DNA of 14,793 bases from Bacillota bacterium (GCA_023460055.1 JAEWRJ010000064.1:1-14793); one strand, 5' to 3'. Shown: positions 7,638 through 14,657, numbered from the stretch's first letter. Translations and numbers: made by a program. Notes: generated from the sequence alone by a model not told the origin.

Positions 7638-9152
7638 TCACTTCAGGATTTCGCTGATCGGCGATACATCCACCAGGTCACCCAAGTGACCGATGGCACC
7701 ATACAGCGCGCTTAACACCTCACGCAGACCGCCTTTGACATCACTCTCAACATTTAATGCCAGCACAGGGTCGTGCACAGACATACGCAGCAGGAACCAG
7801 GCGTTATTCATCTGCTGATGCAGGTCAAAGCTGATGCGCACGCCTTCCCTGTTATCAGGCGCGACATTCCAGCCCTCGGTCTCCGAAGCATAGTCCATGA
7901 CGGCTTCGATCACGCGCTTGCCGGCCGACCTGAAATCCTCCTGCTTGATATCCAGCCGCAGCTCAACGCTCTCAACCGGCTCCTTCAGTCCCTCAAGCAG
8001 GCTTGATAATGTCTTTGCCTCCCGCTTGAGGCGCATGCATTCGCAAACCAGCAAAGTGCTCAGGTACATGCCATCATCCAGAAACTGGTTGTTACGGAAG
8101 GCGGCGTGGCCGCTTGTCTCAATGGCCAGAGGGCAGTTGACGCCCATTTTGTTCAGACGAATGGCCTCGTCGATCACATTTCTGTAACCGCGCTTGTAGC
8201 GGTAGTGTTCACCGCCCCACTCGCCGATGAACTGAGACAGACCGGAAGACGTGACGGAATCGGTTACAATCGTCAGGCCGCTTTCCTCATTGAGGAGCAT
8301 AGCGGAAACAAGCGCTATCAGCCGGTTGCGGTTGATCGCCAGGCCGCTTTGATCCACAATGGCGGCACGGTCACAATCAGCGTCGAAGATCACCCCAAGG
8401 TCGGCGGAATACTTTACCACCGCATCGCTCAGCGACTTGATGGCCGTCTCATCCTCCGGATTTGGCGCATGGTTCGCGAAATGTCCGTCCGGCTCAAGGA
8501 ACTGGCTTCCCTCCGTCCACGCGCCGAGATCTTCGAGCATCCCGGCATAGAAGCCGCCGGCGCCGTTGCCGGCATCGACCAGGACATGGAGCCCCAGAAG
8601 CGGCTTGCTGACCGGATCATCCAGCCGTTCGCGCACCATATCCATCATTTGCTGTTTATAAACATCAAGATAGTCATAGCGCTCTATCGTGCCGTAGCGC
8701 AGAGATGGCGCTATTTCTTCATCCATCAAAGCTACGATTTCGGCCAGCTCATTCGCGTTGATGCCTCCGCGGGGCATAAAAAACTTAAACCCGTTGCGGT
8801 CGGATGGATGATGACTCGCGGTGATCATCACGGAGGCCTGAGCGATCGGCTCATCCCCGGTCAAACACTTGAACATGGCGGGTGTTGTGCAAAGACCGCA
8901 GTCTATGACATTCATTCCCTGTTTGGCAACCCCTTGTGCAAACGCGGAAAGCAAGGTTTCCCCGCTCAAGCGGGAATCGCGTCCGACCGCAATGCTGATC
9001 CGGTCATTTTCAGGCATCCGGATACGGCGGCCGGCCCAAACGGCAAATGCCCTGCCGATCAGCTCAGCCACTTCAAGAGTCAGTCGGGCATTGTCACCCA
9101 AGGCTACGCCTCGCAGGTCCGTTCCGCTGATTAAAGCGCCATAGGTACTCAT
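7638..9152 (-). CDS. Phosphomannomutase/phosphoglucomutase family protein (alpha-D-phosphohexomutase)
   Basis: Member of the alpha-D-phosphohexomutase superfamily, which interconverts hexose 1- and 6-phosphates (mannose and/or glucose) through a phosphoserine. The protein is 504 aa. Domain signatures in order are the catalytic serine loop TASHHPSDRNGFK with S113 (usual form TASHNP), the metal loop FDADCDRAAIVD with D257, D259 and D261 (usual DGDGDR, all three Asp kept), the sugar loop IETSGHAAF (344-352) and the phosphate loop DNREGVRISF (433-442). The start ATG 9152 follows GAGGGG and overlaps the upstream gene's stop by 4 nt, so translation is probably coupled. Product sugars may feed exopolysaccharide or cell-wall precursor synthesis, but substrate preference cannot be read from the sequence. 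A phosphoglucosamine-mutase role is less likely given the length. Confidence 0.9.
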   Translation of the reverse strand: MSTYGALISGTDLRGVALGDNARLTLEVAELIGRAFAVWAGRRIRMPENDRISIAVGRDSRLSGETLLSAFAQGVAKQGMNVIDCGLCTTPAMFKCLTGDEPIAQASVMITASHHPSDRNGFKFFMPRGGINANELAEIVALMDEEIAPSLRYGTIERYDYLDVYKQQMMDMVRERLDDPVSKPLLGLHVLVDAGNGAGGFYAGMLEDLGAWTEGSQFLEPDGHFANHAPNPEDETAIKSLSDAVVKYSADLGVIFDADCDRAAIVDQSGLAINRNRLIALVSAMLLNEESGLTIVTDSVTSSGLSQFIGEWGGEHYRYKRGYRNVIDEAIRLNKMGVNCPLAIETSGHAAFRNNQFLDDGMYLSTLLVCECMRLKREAKTLSSLLEGLKEPVESVELRLDIKQEDFRSAGKRVIEAVMDYASETEGWNVAPDNREGVRISFDLHQQMNNAWFLLRMSVHDPVLALNVESDVKGGLREVLSALYGAIGHLGDLVDVSPISEILK

Positions 9153-9838
9153 GATACCCCCTCTAATAATGATAATTCGTAGTAGCCGCGCAGCAGCCGG
9201 TAGAATGGAGCCAGTGTTTCATAATCAGTGATGATCATCTCAGCCAGCTTTGGAGTAAAAATCACGTCATAAGGCGCGCTGTTTCTGGAAATGTACAGGC
9301 TTTTCATCGGATAGTAGCTGTCAAGCGGCGGAGGCAGACTGACCGGCGGCACCATCCGCTTGTACTTTTCCCCCTCTACAGTTAGCCCTGTGCCCTCCAG
9401 CGTCTTGAGCAGCCCAGTCCAATCGCCCGGGTGGCTGATCAGCCGGCGCCTGAATATGTCCATCGCCAGACGGTTTTCCCCCCAATAGCCCAATCCCCAG
9501 CTGATATATTCCATGCGGACCTCAAACCACAGCATAACCGCCATGTCTTTCGACTCCCCGGCGTGACGGAAAGCCAGCCAGTGATGATCACGATAAGGGG
9601 ATTTGTCGTTTGAAAAACGCGTATCACGGAAGATTCTGGACAATACCTTGTTAGGCCTTACTTCCATGCCCGGGTCAATTCGCAAGGCAATGGGCGTCAG
9701 CGCTTCAATCAGCCCATAATAAGGCTGCTTCATGACTCTTTCATATTCTTCCCGATGGGCCGACATATACTCCTTATTATTGTTCAAGCGGATTTGCAGC
9801 ATGAACTCGATCATCTCCCTTGGGAAACCTTCAAACAA
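9149..9838 (-). CDS. DUF2461 domain protein (TIGR02453-like)
   Basis: Protein of unknown function, 229 aa from a TTG start at 9838. It shows hallmarks I associate with the DUF2461 family: an early FEGFPREMIEFM segment, the NNNKEYM motif (19-25), and the conserved basic stretch RIFRDTRFSNDKSPYR (68-83) followed by a WLAFRH/WFEV core. No signal peptide, membrane segment or known catalytic motif is visible. Start choice: a GTG at 9847 lies only 1 nt from the SD AAGGAG (9849-9854), whereas TTG 9838 is 10 nt away and places the conserved F-E-G-F segment at the very N-terminus, as in relatives. It is the first gene of a DUF2461-phosphohexomutase-transketolase operon. Function is not known. Confidence 0.85.
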   Translation of the reverse strand: MFEGFPREMIEFMLQIRLNNNKEYMSAHREEYERVMKQPYYGLIEALTPIALRIDPGMEVRPNKVLSRIFRDTRFSNDKSPYRDHHWLAFRHAGESKDMAVMLWFEVRMEYISWGLGYWGENRLAMDIFRRRLISHPGDWTGLLKTLEGTGLTVEGEKYKRMVPPVSLPPPLDSYYPMKSLYISRNSAPYDVIFTPKLAEMIITDYETLAPFYRLLRGYYELSLLEGVS

Positions 9839-9848
9839 GCAAATCACA

Positions 9849-9854
9849 CTCCTT
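9849..9854 (-). promoter_or_regulatory. Ribosome binding site of the DUF2461 gene
   Basis: AAGGAG on the minus strand, 10 nt before TTG 9838 but only 1 nt before GTG 9847. The spacing favours the TTG start. Confidence 0.65.
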
Positions 9855-9863
9855 CTAAAATAT

Positions 9864-9892
9864 ATTATACCTGCTGATTAAACTCTGTTCAA
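9864..9892 (-). promoter_or_regulatory. Promoter of the DUF2461-phosphohexomutase-transketolase operon
   Basis: On the minus strand, TTGAAC (9892-9887) is separated by exactly 17 bp from a perfect TATAAT (9869-9864). It sits in the 60-70 bp gap after the PBP gene, so the downstream three genes can be expressed independently of the cell-wall genes. Confidence 0.82.
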
Positions 9893-9907
9893 GCCGGGCG
9901 GATGACG

Positions 9908-11305
9908 CTATTTTCCGCTCAGATATCGAAACAGCTGCCCGGCTATGGGAGCGGCGACCGATCCCCCGCTGCCGGCATCCTCTATGGCCACGCACACGGC
10001 ATAGGGATACCGCGCGTCGTCAATGAAGCCGATATACCAGGCATTGGTTTGATCCTGCGCGTCTATCTGCGCGGACCCCGTCTTTCCCGCGATTTTCAAA
10101 CCGGATACAGCAGACGCTGTGGCGGTCCCGCTGCGGGCCGCTTCCTGCATATAATCGGCAATAATGTCCGCGTCCTGCTTTTGCATCACGCGCTTGTATT
10201 CCTTGCCATAAAACTGATATCGGCTGATGCCGGCATTATCGGTGACGTCCATAAGCAGCCTCGGCTCCATCATCACGCCGTCGTTAGCGATGGCGGAGGC
10301 AATCAAGGCCATATGCATAGGCGTTAACTGGAGCTTGCTCTGCCCCGGCCCTGTCCAGGCCAGTTCCTTCATGCTGCGGTCAACACTTGGATAGGCTGAG
10401 TTCTGGACCACCAGATCGCTGAAGAGAAAATAATCGCCTATCCCGAAGTCGGACGATGTTTTTTTCAGCGTTGCGTCACCCAGTTCCATCGCTACCCGCG
10501 CGAAGGTGATATTGCAGCTGACAGCCAGAGCTCTTCTCAGGTTCAGCATGCCATGAACGGCATCGTTCGCGTCGGTGACCGTTGTATCTTCAACAACGAG
10601 GGCACCTAAGCACTCATACATTTTACTCTGCGCGTTGGGAATATTCTTCAGGGCGGAAGCAAGCGTCACCACCTTGAAGACCGATCCGGGGGCGCTGCTC
10701 CACATGGTCGCGCGGTTCCAGAAGGGCTTTAGCGGGTTATCCTTATCCGCCTGGCTCAGGTTCATCGGGTCATAGCTTGGATAGCTTTGCAGCGCAAGTA
10801 CTTCACCTGTGCGGTAGTTCATCACGATCAAGGCGCCGCTTTTATCCTTAGGAAACAGGGAATACGCTTTCTTGGACAGCGCGCTGTCTATCAGAAGCTT
10901 AATGTCATTGCCCCGCCTTTTCTCGCCCTTCAAAGCCTGTACAAGCAGATTAGGATAGGATTCATTGAACGCGTACAGGTAGTTGGCCATAAAGCTCTCG
11001 GCGCCATAGGCTATGTTGTTGACATCATCACCCACCGCGTGCACAACAGCCTTTCTGATATCCGGATCGGAACTGTAAACCCGCCTGCCCTGCGTGTTGG
11101 TCGTTGCCAGCAATACATTATTCCGGTCAACAATACTGCCCGGCTGCACATTGCTCTTGGCGCGGCGAAGATAGGTATTGGCGCTGGAGGAGAACCAACG
11201 CTGCCCCTGGGTGGTAATACTGAAAGCTCCATAGCCTATCAGCGCGATAAACAGCGCGCACACGATCATGGCGATCAATCGAATATTCTGTTTTAAAAGC
11301 TTCAT
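9908..11305 (-). CDS. Class B penicillin-binding protein (transpeptidase), PbpA-like
   Basis: Membrane-anchored D,D-transpeptidase that cross-links peptidoglycan outside the cell; target of beta-lactams. The protein is 465 aa. It has an N-terminal cytoplasmic stub and one transmembrane helix (about 8-30), a short PBP-dimer-like linker domain with the PGSIVDRNN element (55-63), and the transpeptidase domain from about 155. The three active-site motifs are S208-V-F-K211 (APGSVFK), S263-C-N265 and K408-T-G410 (AGKTGSAQ). It is short for a class B PBP (often 550-700 aa), resembling mycobacterial PbpA. The start ATG 11305 overlaps the SEDS gene's stop by 4 nt, with the SD GGAGG inside that gene's last codons. 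Pairing with a SEDS protein implies a joint glycosyltransferase-transpeptidase complex; whether for elongation, division or sporulation is not shown. Confidence 0.93.
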   Translation of the reverse strand: MKLLKQNIRLIAMIVCALFIALIGYGAFSITTQGQRWFSSSANTYLRRAKSNVQPGSIVDRNNVLLATTNTQGRRVYSSDPDIRKAVVHAVGDDVNNIAYGAESFMANYLYAFNESYPNLLVQALKGEKRRGNDIKLLIDSALSKKAYSLFPKDKSGALIVMNYRTGEVLALQSYPSYDPMNLSQADKDNPLKPFWNRATMWSSAPGSVFKVVTLASALKNIPNAQSKMYECLGALVVEDTTVTDANDAVHGMLNLRRALAVSCNITFARVAMELGDATLKKTSSDFGIGDYFLFSDLVVQNSAYPSVDRSMKELAWTGPGQSKLQLTPMHMALIASAIANDGVMMEPRLLMDVTDNAGISRYQFYGKEYKRVMQKQDADIIADYMQEAARSGTATASAVSGLKIAGKTGSAQIDAQDQTNAWYIGFIDDARYPYAVCVAIEDAGSGGSVAAPIAGQLFRYLSGK

Positions 11306-12543
11306 TGATATCCTCCCTGAGCCATGGCCAGTTCCCTGTCTTCCTCAACCTCACGGTCATTTAAACTGGCAACACCCTGCAATATGCCCATGATGGACAG
11401 GCTTGACAGCAGGCTTGTTCCGCCGTAACTGATAAAAGGGAGTGTAACACCCGTCAGCGGGATCATATTGATGTTACCCCCGATGATAATGAAAGCCTGC
11501 AGAGCGATCAGCACAGATGATCCCATAGCCAGCAAAGAGTTAAAGCGGGACCCGGATCTCAGCGCGATGCTGATCCCGCGAAGGAACAGCAGGATATACA
11601 TCGCCAGAATACAGATGCCGAATATCATGCCAAACTCATTGAGGATGATCGCGTAAACAAAGTCAGTTGTATTGGCCGGTATAACATAGGCATTGCCTAA
11701 TCCAAGGCCTGTTCCCCACAGGCCACCGTTGACGATGGCAATCAAAGACTGGACGATCTGGTAACCTGACCCCTCATAATCAGTCCAGGGGTTGATCCAG
11801 ATGGCAACGCGGCGCTTCACATGGCTGAACATATTATAGCCAATGATACCGCCCGCCGCGGCACCAGCAAAACCCAAGCCGAGGTACAGGTAGCTGCGCG
11901 TCGCTGCCCACACCATCACCAGGATCACACCATAGTAGATCAGCGCGGTGCCCAGATCTTTTTGAAGCATCAGGATCAGCAGGCACAAGCCCGCGTAAGC
12001 GGCAGCGGCGATAATCTTGCGCCTGGAAAGCAGATACGCCTCAACGATCAGCATCAGGACCTTGACCAGTTCGCTGGGCTGAAAGCCAAATCCCATCACA
12101 GTCACCCAGGCTCGTGCTCCGTTCCGCTCGGTGCCGAATACCAGAGGCAGAACCATCAGCGCGGCAGAGGCGAAAATCAGCAGGAGCACCAGCGGCTTTC
12201 TTCTCTGCGCCAGGCGAACAAAATAGATAAAGAACAGCATGGCACCCATACCGGCGGCGTAATTGATGGCTTGACCCAATGCCTGCTGCGGATTCATGCG
12301 ATAGAGCACCAAAATACCTATCGCGCAAAGAAAATTGACAACTGCAAGCATCAGCCGGTCAGCCGGAAAAATCCGAGGGATCAATACGGTGGTCAAATAG
12401 AACACCATTGGCACCCCGACCGCCATGATAAATGTAAGCGGCTTCAAATCTTTCAGCCCAAGCAGTATAAACGCGGAGCTGAGAAATAAAACGATTGCAG
12501 CGACCAATAGCCGCGCCGGGGATCTGCGACGTTTATTTTTCAT
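11302..12543 (-). CDS. SEDS-family peptidoglycan glycosyltransferase (FtsW/RodA-like)
   Basis: Polytopic membrane enzyme that polymerises lipid II into glycan strands together with a class B PBP. It is 413 aa with about ten hydrophobic segments. Family motifs are GARAWVTVMGFGFQPSELVK (142-161; usual form GA-RW...QPSE-xK), the catalytic-Asp segment QKDLGTA with D196, the large extracellular loop motif INPWTDYEGSGYQIVQSLIAIVNGG..GTGLG (250-282), TDFVYAIILNEFG (293-305) and the C-terminal LPFISYGGTSLL (368-379). AAGGAGGAG precedes ATG 12543 by about 8 nt, and the gene overlaps the FHA gene by 11 nt. FtsW, RodA and SpoVE cannot be told apart with confidence from the sequence alone. The partner PBP is encoded immediately downstream. 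Confidence 0.93.
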   Translation of the reverse strand: MKNKRRRSPARLLVAAIVLFLSSAFILLGLKDLKPLTFIMAVGVPMVFYLTTVLIPRIFPADRLMLAVVNFLCAIGILVLYRMNPQQALGQAINYAAGMGAMLFFIYFVRLAQRRKPLVLLLIFASAALMVLPLVFGTERNGARAWVTVMGFGFQPSELVKVLMLIVEAYLLSRRKIIAAAAYAGLCLLILMLQKDLGTALIYYGVILVMVWAATRSYLYLGLGFAGAAAGGIIGYNMFSHVKRRVAIWINPWTDYEGSGYQIVQSLIAIVNGGLWGTGLGLGNAYVIPANTTDFVYAIILNEFGMIFGICILAMYILLFLRGISIALRSGSRFNSLLAMGSSVLIALQAFIIIGGNINMIPLTGVTLPFISYGGTSLLSSLSIMGILQGVASLNDREVEEDRELAMAQGGYQ

Positions 12544-13411
12544 GCCGCTTGCTCCTCCTTTTGCGTGGCTGTGCCGGCTCCTGATGGTATTCCTGTTCCC
12601 ACAGCGGGAGAGAAGGCTGATACTGGCTTTCGGCTGCCGCGCTAATAAAAGCCTCAGGCGGCGGAACAGCGTACTGCCAGGTCAAGTCCGGGTTCCATGC
12701 CTGCTGGGCTGGCTGCAGCGATTGAGATTCCGGGGTAGTCTGTCCATACACAGGCTGTTGAGGGCTGTAAGCATCATATTGATATGGCTGAGGCATCGGA
12801 TTTTCATCAGGCTGATCGATCGGAGCCCTTTGAGGCATCTGGTGATCATGAAGGCCCGGAAGCTGGTCCGGCAGCGGCATCCCAGCATTGATCAGGCTAT
12901 CTAATTCGCCTTCAGGAGTATACCAGCCCTCTTCAGCCGGCTGATATGCGGCTTCCTGCGCAATGTCAGGCACATTCAAGCCGGAGAAAAGACGGAAACG
13001 CAGAGAGTACCCTGGAAGATTCAGCCTGGATCCATGTGACGCAAAAGCTTTTGCTCCAGCATCTTCACCGTTGAGCGATATTTCATGCTGACGGTGCGCG
13101 GGAATGATCTCAACCCCGCGGCCTTCGATAAAGGCATATTCCATTTCACGGCTTCGTATACCCGAAAACCGGATATCACAAGATTTTCCGGAACCTATCA
13201 CGCCTTCCCGGGGCAGCGGCTGGCTTTCGCCGGTGCTCAGGTTCACGATCTCGCCTATCAGACCGGCATCAGGCAAGGCCTTTAATATGCGCCTGTAGGC
13301 TCGATGGTCCTGCAAAGCCCACTTAAGGGTACGCCATACAATAATAAACCCCAAAAGCACAAACCAATAACGGAAGCCCTGGGAAATCAATTCAAAAACT
13401 CCTGATGACAA
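12533..13411 (-). CDS. FHA-domain membrane protein with Pro/Gln-rich tail
   Basis: Protein of 292 aa. It has one N-terminal transmembrane helix (about 13-28, YWFVLLGFIIVW), a forkhead-associated-like domain (about 68-140), a long disordered Pro/Gln/Tyr-rich region (about 150-275) and a strongly basic C-terminus (RKRRSKRHEK). FHA domains bind phosphothreonine. Here the outline is kept (VIGSGKSCDIRFSGIRSREMEYAFIE...LNG), but the usual GR is GS and the SxxH element lacks its His, so phosphopeptide binding is doubtful. The start is TTG 13411, with AGGAGG (13419-13424) 7 nt upstream; no better in-frame start fits. It opens the FHA-SEDS-PBP operon, reminiscent of the fhaB-rodA-pbpA order of Actinobacteria. 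A scaffolding or regulatory role in wall synthesis is inferred. Confidence 0.8.
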   Translation of the reverse strand: MSSGVFELISQGFRYWFVLLGFIIVWRTLKWALQDHRAYRRILKALPDAGLIGEIVNLSTGESQPLPREGVIGSGKSCDIRFSGIRSREMEYAFIEGRGVEIIPAHRQHEISLNGEDAGAKAFASHGSRLNLPGYSLRFRLFSGLNVPDIAQEAAYQPAEEGWYTPEGELDSLINAGMPLPDQLPGLHDHQMPQRAPIDQPDENPMPQPYQYDAYSPQQPVYGQTTPESQSLQPAQQAWNPDLTWQYAVPPPEAFISAAAESQYQPSLPLWEQEYHQEPAQPRKRRSKRHEK

Positions 13412-13444
13412 ACTGCATCCTCCTGCGCGAAAGATATCAGAAGC

Positions 13445-13453
13445 ATTATATCA
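13445..13453 (-). promoter_or_regulatory. Extended -10 promoter of the FHA-SEDS-PBP operon
   Basis: On the minus strand, TGATATAAT (13453-13445) is an extended -10 (TGnTATAAT), 33 bp before the TTG start. The -35 position shows no good match, as is usual for extended -10 promoters. Confidence 0.6.
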
Positions 13454-13490
13454 TAGAATCAGCAGTCGATGAGACGCAGACCGTTTGTAA

Positions 13491-13520
13491 AATAAAAAAC
13501 TGCTGTTAAATAAACAGCAG
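13491..13520 (-). terminator. Rho-independent terminator after tRNA-Cys
   Basis: On the minus strand, CTGCTGTT pairs with AACAGCAG (13520-13513 with 13507-13500; 5-nt loop) and is followed by six T residues (13499-13494). It closes the Val-Asp-Phe-Gly-Cys unit before the FHA gene. Confidence 0.88.
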
Positions 13521-13530
13521 CGTTTGAATG

Positions 13531-13605
13531 TGGAGGCGCCATCCAGATTCGAACTGGAGAATAAAGGTTTTGCAGACCTTCGCCTTACCACTTGGCTATG
13601 GCGCC
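13531..13605 (-). tRNA. tRNA-Cys (GCA)
   Basis: 75 nt with encoded CCA. The acceptor GGCGCCA/TGGCGCC pairs perfectly, the anticodon loop is CTGCAAA (GCA) and the T-loop TTCGAAT is normal. It is last in its unit, 4 nt after tRNA-Gly. Confidence 0.96.
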
Positions 13606-13609
13606 GGGA

Positions 13610-13685
13610 TGGAGCGGTAGACGAGACTCGGACTCGCGACCTCAACCTTGGCAAGGTTGCGCTCTACCAACTGAGCTACTACCGC
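13610..13685 (-). tRNA. tRNA-Gly (GCC) with atypical T-loop
   Basis: 76 nt with encoded CCA. Acceptor GCGGTAG/CTACCGC, D-arm with GG, anticodon stem CAACC/GGTTG and loop TTGCCAA (GCC) are all normal. The T-loop reads TCCGAGT instead of TTCGAGT: position 55 (base 13631 on the plus strand) is C where T, later pseudouridine, is nearly universal. See findings. Confidence 0.92.
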
Positions 13686-13691
13686 ACATTG

Positions 13692-13767
13692 TGGTGCCTT
13701 GGGCCGGAATCGAACCAGCGACACGTAGATTTTCAGTCTACTGCTCTACCGACTGAGCTACCAAGGC
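13692..13767 (-). tRNA. tRNA-Phe (GAA)
   Basis: 76 nt with encoded CCA. Acceptor GCCTTGG/CCAAGGC, anticodon loop CTGAAAA (GAA) and T-loop TTCGATT are all regular. Confidence 0.96.
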
Positions 13768-13771
13768 ATAG

Positions 13772-13848
13772 TGGCGACCCGGAAGGGGCTCGAACCCTCG
13801 ACCTCCAGCGTGACAGGCTGGCATTCTAACCAACTGAACTACCGGGCC
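13772..13848 (-). tRNA. tRNA-Asp (GTC), copy 1
   Basis: 77 nt with encoded CCA. The acceptor GGCCCGG/CCGGGTC has a G2-T71 wobble; the anticodon loop is CTGTCAC (GTC). Identical over its whole length to the copy at 14279-14355. Confidence 0.96.
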
Positions 13849-13855
13849 ACGAAAA

Positions 13856-13931
13856 TGGTGGGAACAACAGGGCTCGAACCTGTGACCCTCTGCGTGTAAA
13901 GCAGATGCTCTCCCAGCTGAGCTATGCTCCC
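13856..13931 (-). tRNA. tRNA-Val (TAC)
   Basis: 76 nt with encoded CCA. Acceptor GGGAGCA/TGTTCCC (one G-T pair), anticodon loop TTTACAC (TAC). It is the first tRNA of the five-gene unit, about 25 bp after the -10 element. Confidence 0.96.
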
Positions 13932-13956
13932 CTGCTACGCCGTAAAGCGCTTGCCT

Positions 13957-13985
13957 ATAATACCTGCTGGGATTTGCTTTGTCAA
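13957..13985 (-). promoter_or_regulatory. Promoter of the Val-Asp-Phe-Gly-Cys tRNA unit
   Basis: On the minus strand, consensus TTGACA (13985-13980), 17 bp, then TATTAT (13962-13957). The upstream flank is AT-rich with two inverted repeats (see findings). Confidence 0.88.
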
Positions 13986-14057
13986 GCGGATATTCACAAA
14001 AAAGTGACTGTTTTCTCATTTCGAGAAAAATCTTATTGCGCTCATGTGTATTGGCAC

Positions 14058-14090
14058 AATAAAAAGACCGCATAATCTCTCATGCGGTCT

Positions 14091-14091
<1 letters not shown>
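14058..14091 (-). terminator. Rho-independent terminator after tRNA-Tyr
   Basis: On the minus strand, AAGACCGCAT (14091-14082) pairs perfectly with ATGCGGTCTT (14073-14064), 8-nt loop, followed by a T-rich tail. The first base of the stem is also the terminal A of the tRNA-Tyr CCA end, so the hairpin directly abuts the tRNA. Confidence 0.9.
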
Positions 14092-14175
<84 letters not shown>

Positions 14176-14180
14176 ATACA

Positions 14181-14256
14181 TGGAGCTGGTGATGGGACTC
14201 GAACCCGCAACCTGCTGATTACAAATCAGCTGCTCTGCCAATTGAGCTACACCAGC
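14181..14256 (-). tRNA. tRNA-Thr (TGT)
   Basis: 76 nt with encoded CCA. Acceptor GCTGGTG/CACCAGC, anticodon loop TTTGTAA (TGT). The T-stem GCGGG/CCCAT holds a C50-A64 mismatch and a G-T pair at its outer end, but the T-loop TTCGAGT is normal. Confidence 0.95.
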
Positions 14257-14278
14257 AAGACCCAACCAGCAAGAAAAA

Positions 14279-14355
14279 TGGCGACCCGGAAGGGGCTCGA
14301 ACCCTCGACCTCCAGCGTGACAGGCTGGCATTCTAACCAACTGAACTACCGGGCC
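14279..14355 (-). tRNA. tRNA-Asp (GTC), copy 2
   Basis: 77 nt with encoded CCA and identical in sequence to copy 1 (13772-13848). Anticodon loop CTGTCAC (GTC). Confidence 0.96.
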
Positions 14356-14361
14356 ACGAAT

Positions 14362-14438
14362 TGGTGGGCCTTCAGGGACTTGAACCCCGGACCAACCGGT
14401 TATGAGCCGGCCGCTCTGACCAACTGAGCTAAAGGCCC
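14362..14438 (-). tRNA. tRNA with CAT anticodon: elongator Met or Ile2
   Basis: 77 nt with encoded CCA. Acceptor GGGCCTT/AAGGCCC is fully paired (G1-C72), which excludes initiator tRNA-fMet. The anticodon loop is CTCATAA (CAT). Elongator tRNA-Met and the lysidine-modified tRNA-Ile2 share this anticodon and cannot be separated here by eye. Confidence 0.9.
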
Positions 14439-14482
14439 ATTGCTAAGTCCTGCTGGGAACAAGAAAAGCGGAGAGAAAAAAG

Positions 14483-14557
14483 TGGTGACCCCGAGGGGGT
14501 TCGAACCCCTGTTACCGCCGTGAAAGGGCGATGTCTTAACCACTTGACCACGGGGCC
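14483..14557 (-). tRNA. tRNA-Glu (TTC)
   Basis: 75 nt with encoded CCA. Acceptor GGCCCCG/CGGGGTC, anticodon loop CTTTCAC (TTC), T-loop TTCGAAC. Confidence 0.96.
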
Positions 14558-14580
14558 ACATACTTGCCTTCACCCGAAAA

Positions 14581-14657
14581 TGGTCGGGGTGAAGGGATTT
14601 GAACCCCCGGCCCCATGCTCCCAAAGCACGTGCGCTACCAGGCTGCGCTACACCCCG
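14581..14657 (-). tRNA. tRNA-Pro (TGG)
   Basis: 77 nt with encoded CCA. Acceptor CGGGGTG/CACCCCG, anticodon loop TTTGGGA (TGG), T-loop TTCAAAT. It is first in the six-gene unit. Confidence 0.96.

Noticed and set aside
8106..9134. 342-codon open frame on the plus strand
   Set aside because: It lies entirely opposite the phosphohexomutase gene, whose motifs are intact; the antisense product matches nothing recognisable and has no convincing SD. It is a shadow of a GC-biased coding strand.
9899..9919. GCGGA/TCCGC inverted repeat over the PBP stop codon as a terminator
   Set aside because: Only 5 bp, overlaps the stop codon and has no T-tract.
11821..12489. 222-codon plus-strand open frame rich in His and Gln
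   Set aside because: Antisense to the SEDS membrane gene; the unusual composition is what antisense reading of hydrophobic codons gives.
13392..13418. Tiny frame MQFVIRSF directly after AGGAGG, as a possible leader peptide
   Set aside because: No spacing between the SD and its ATG; the same SD is ideally placed for the TTG start of the FHA gene.
13524..13829. Open frames across the tRNA cluster on both strands
   Set aside because: They run through several complete tRNA genes and are not real proteins.
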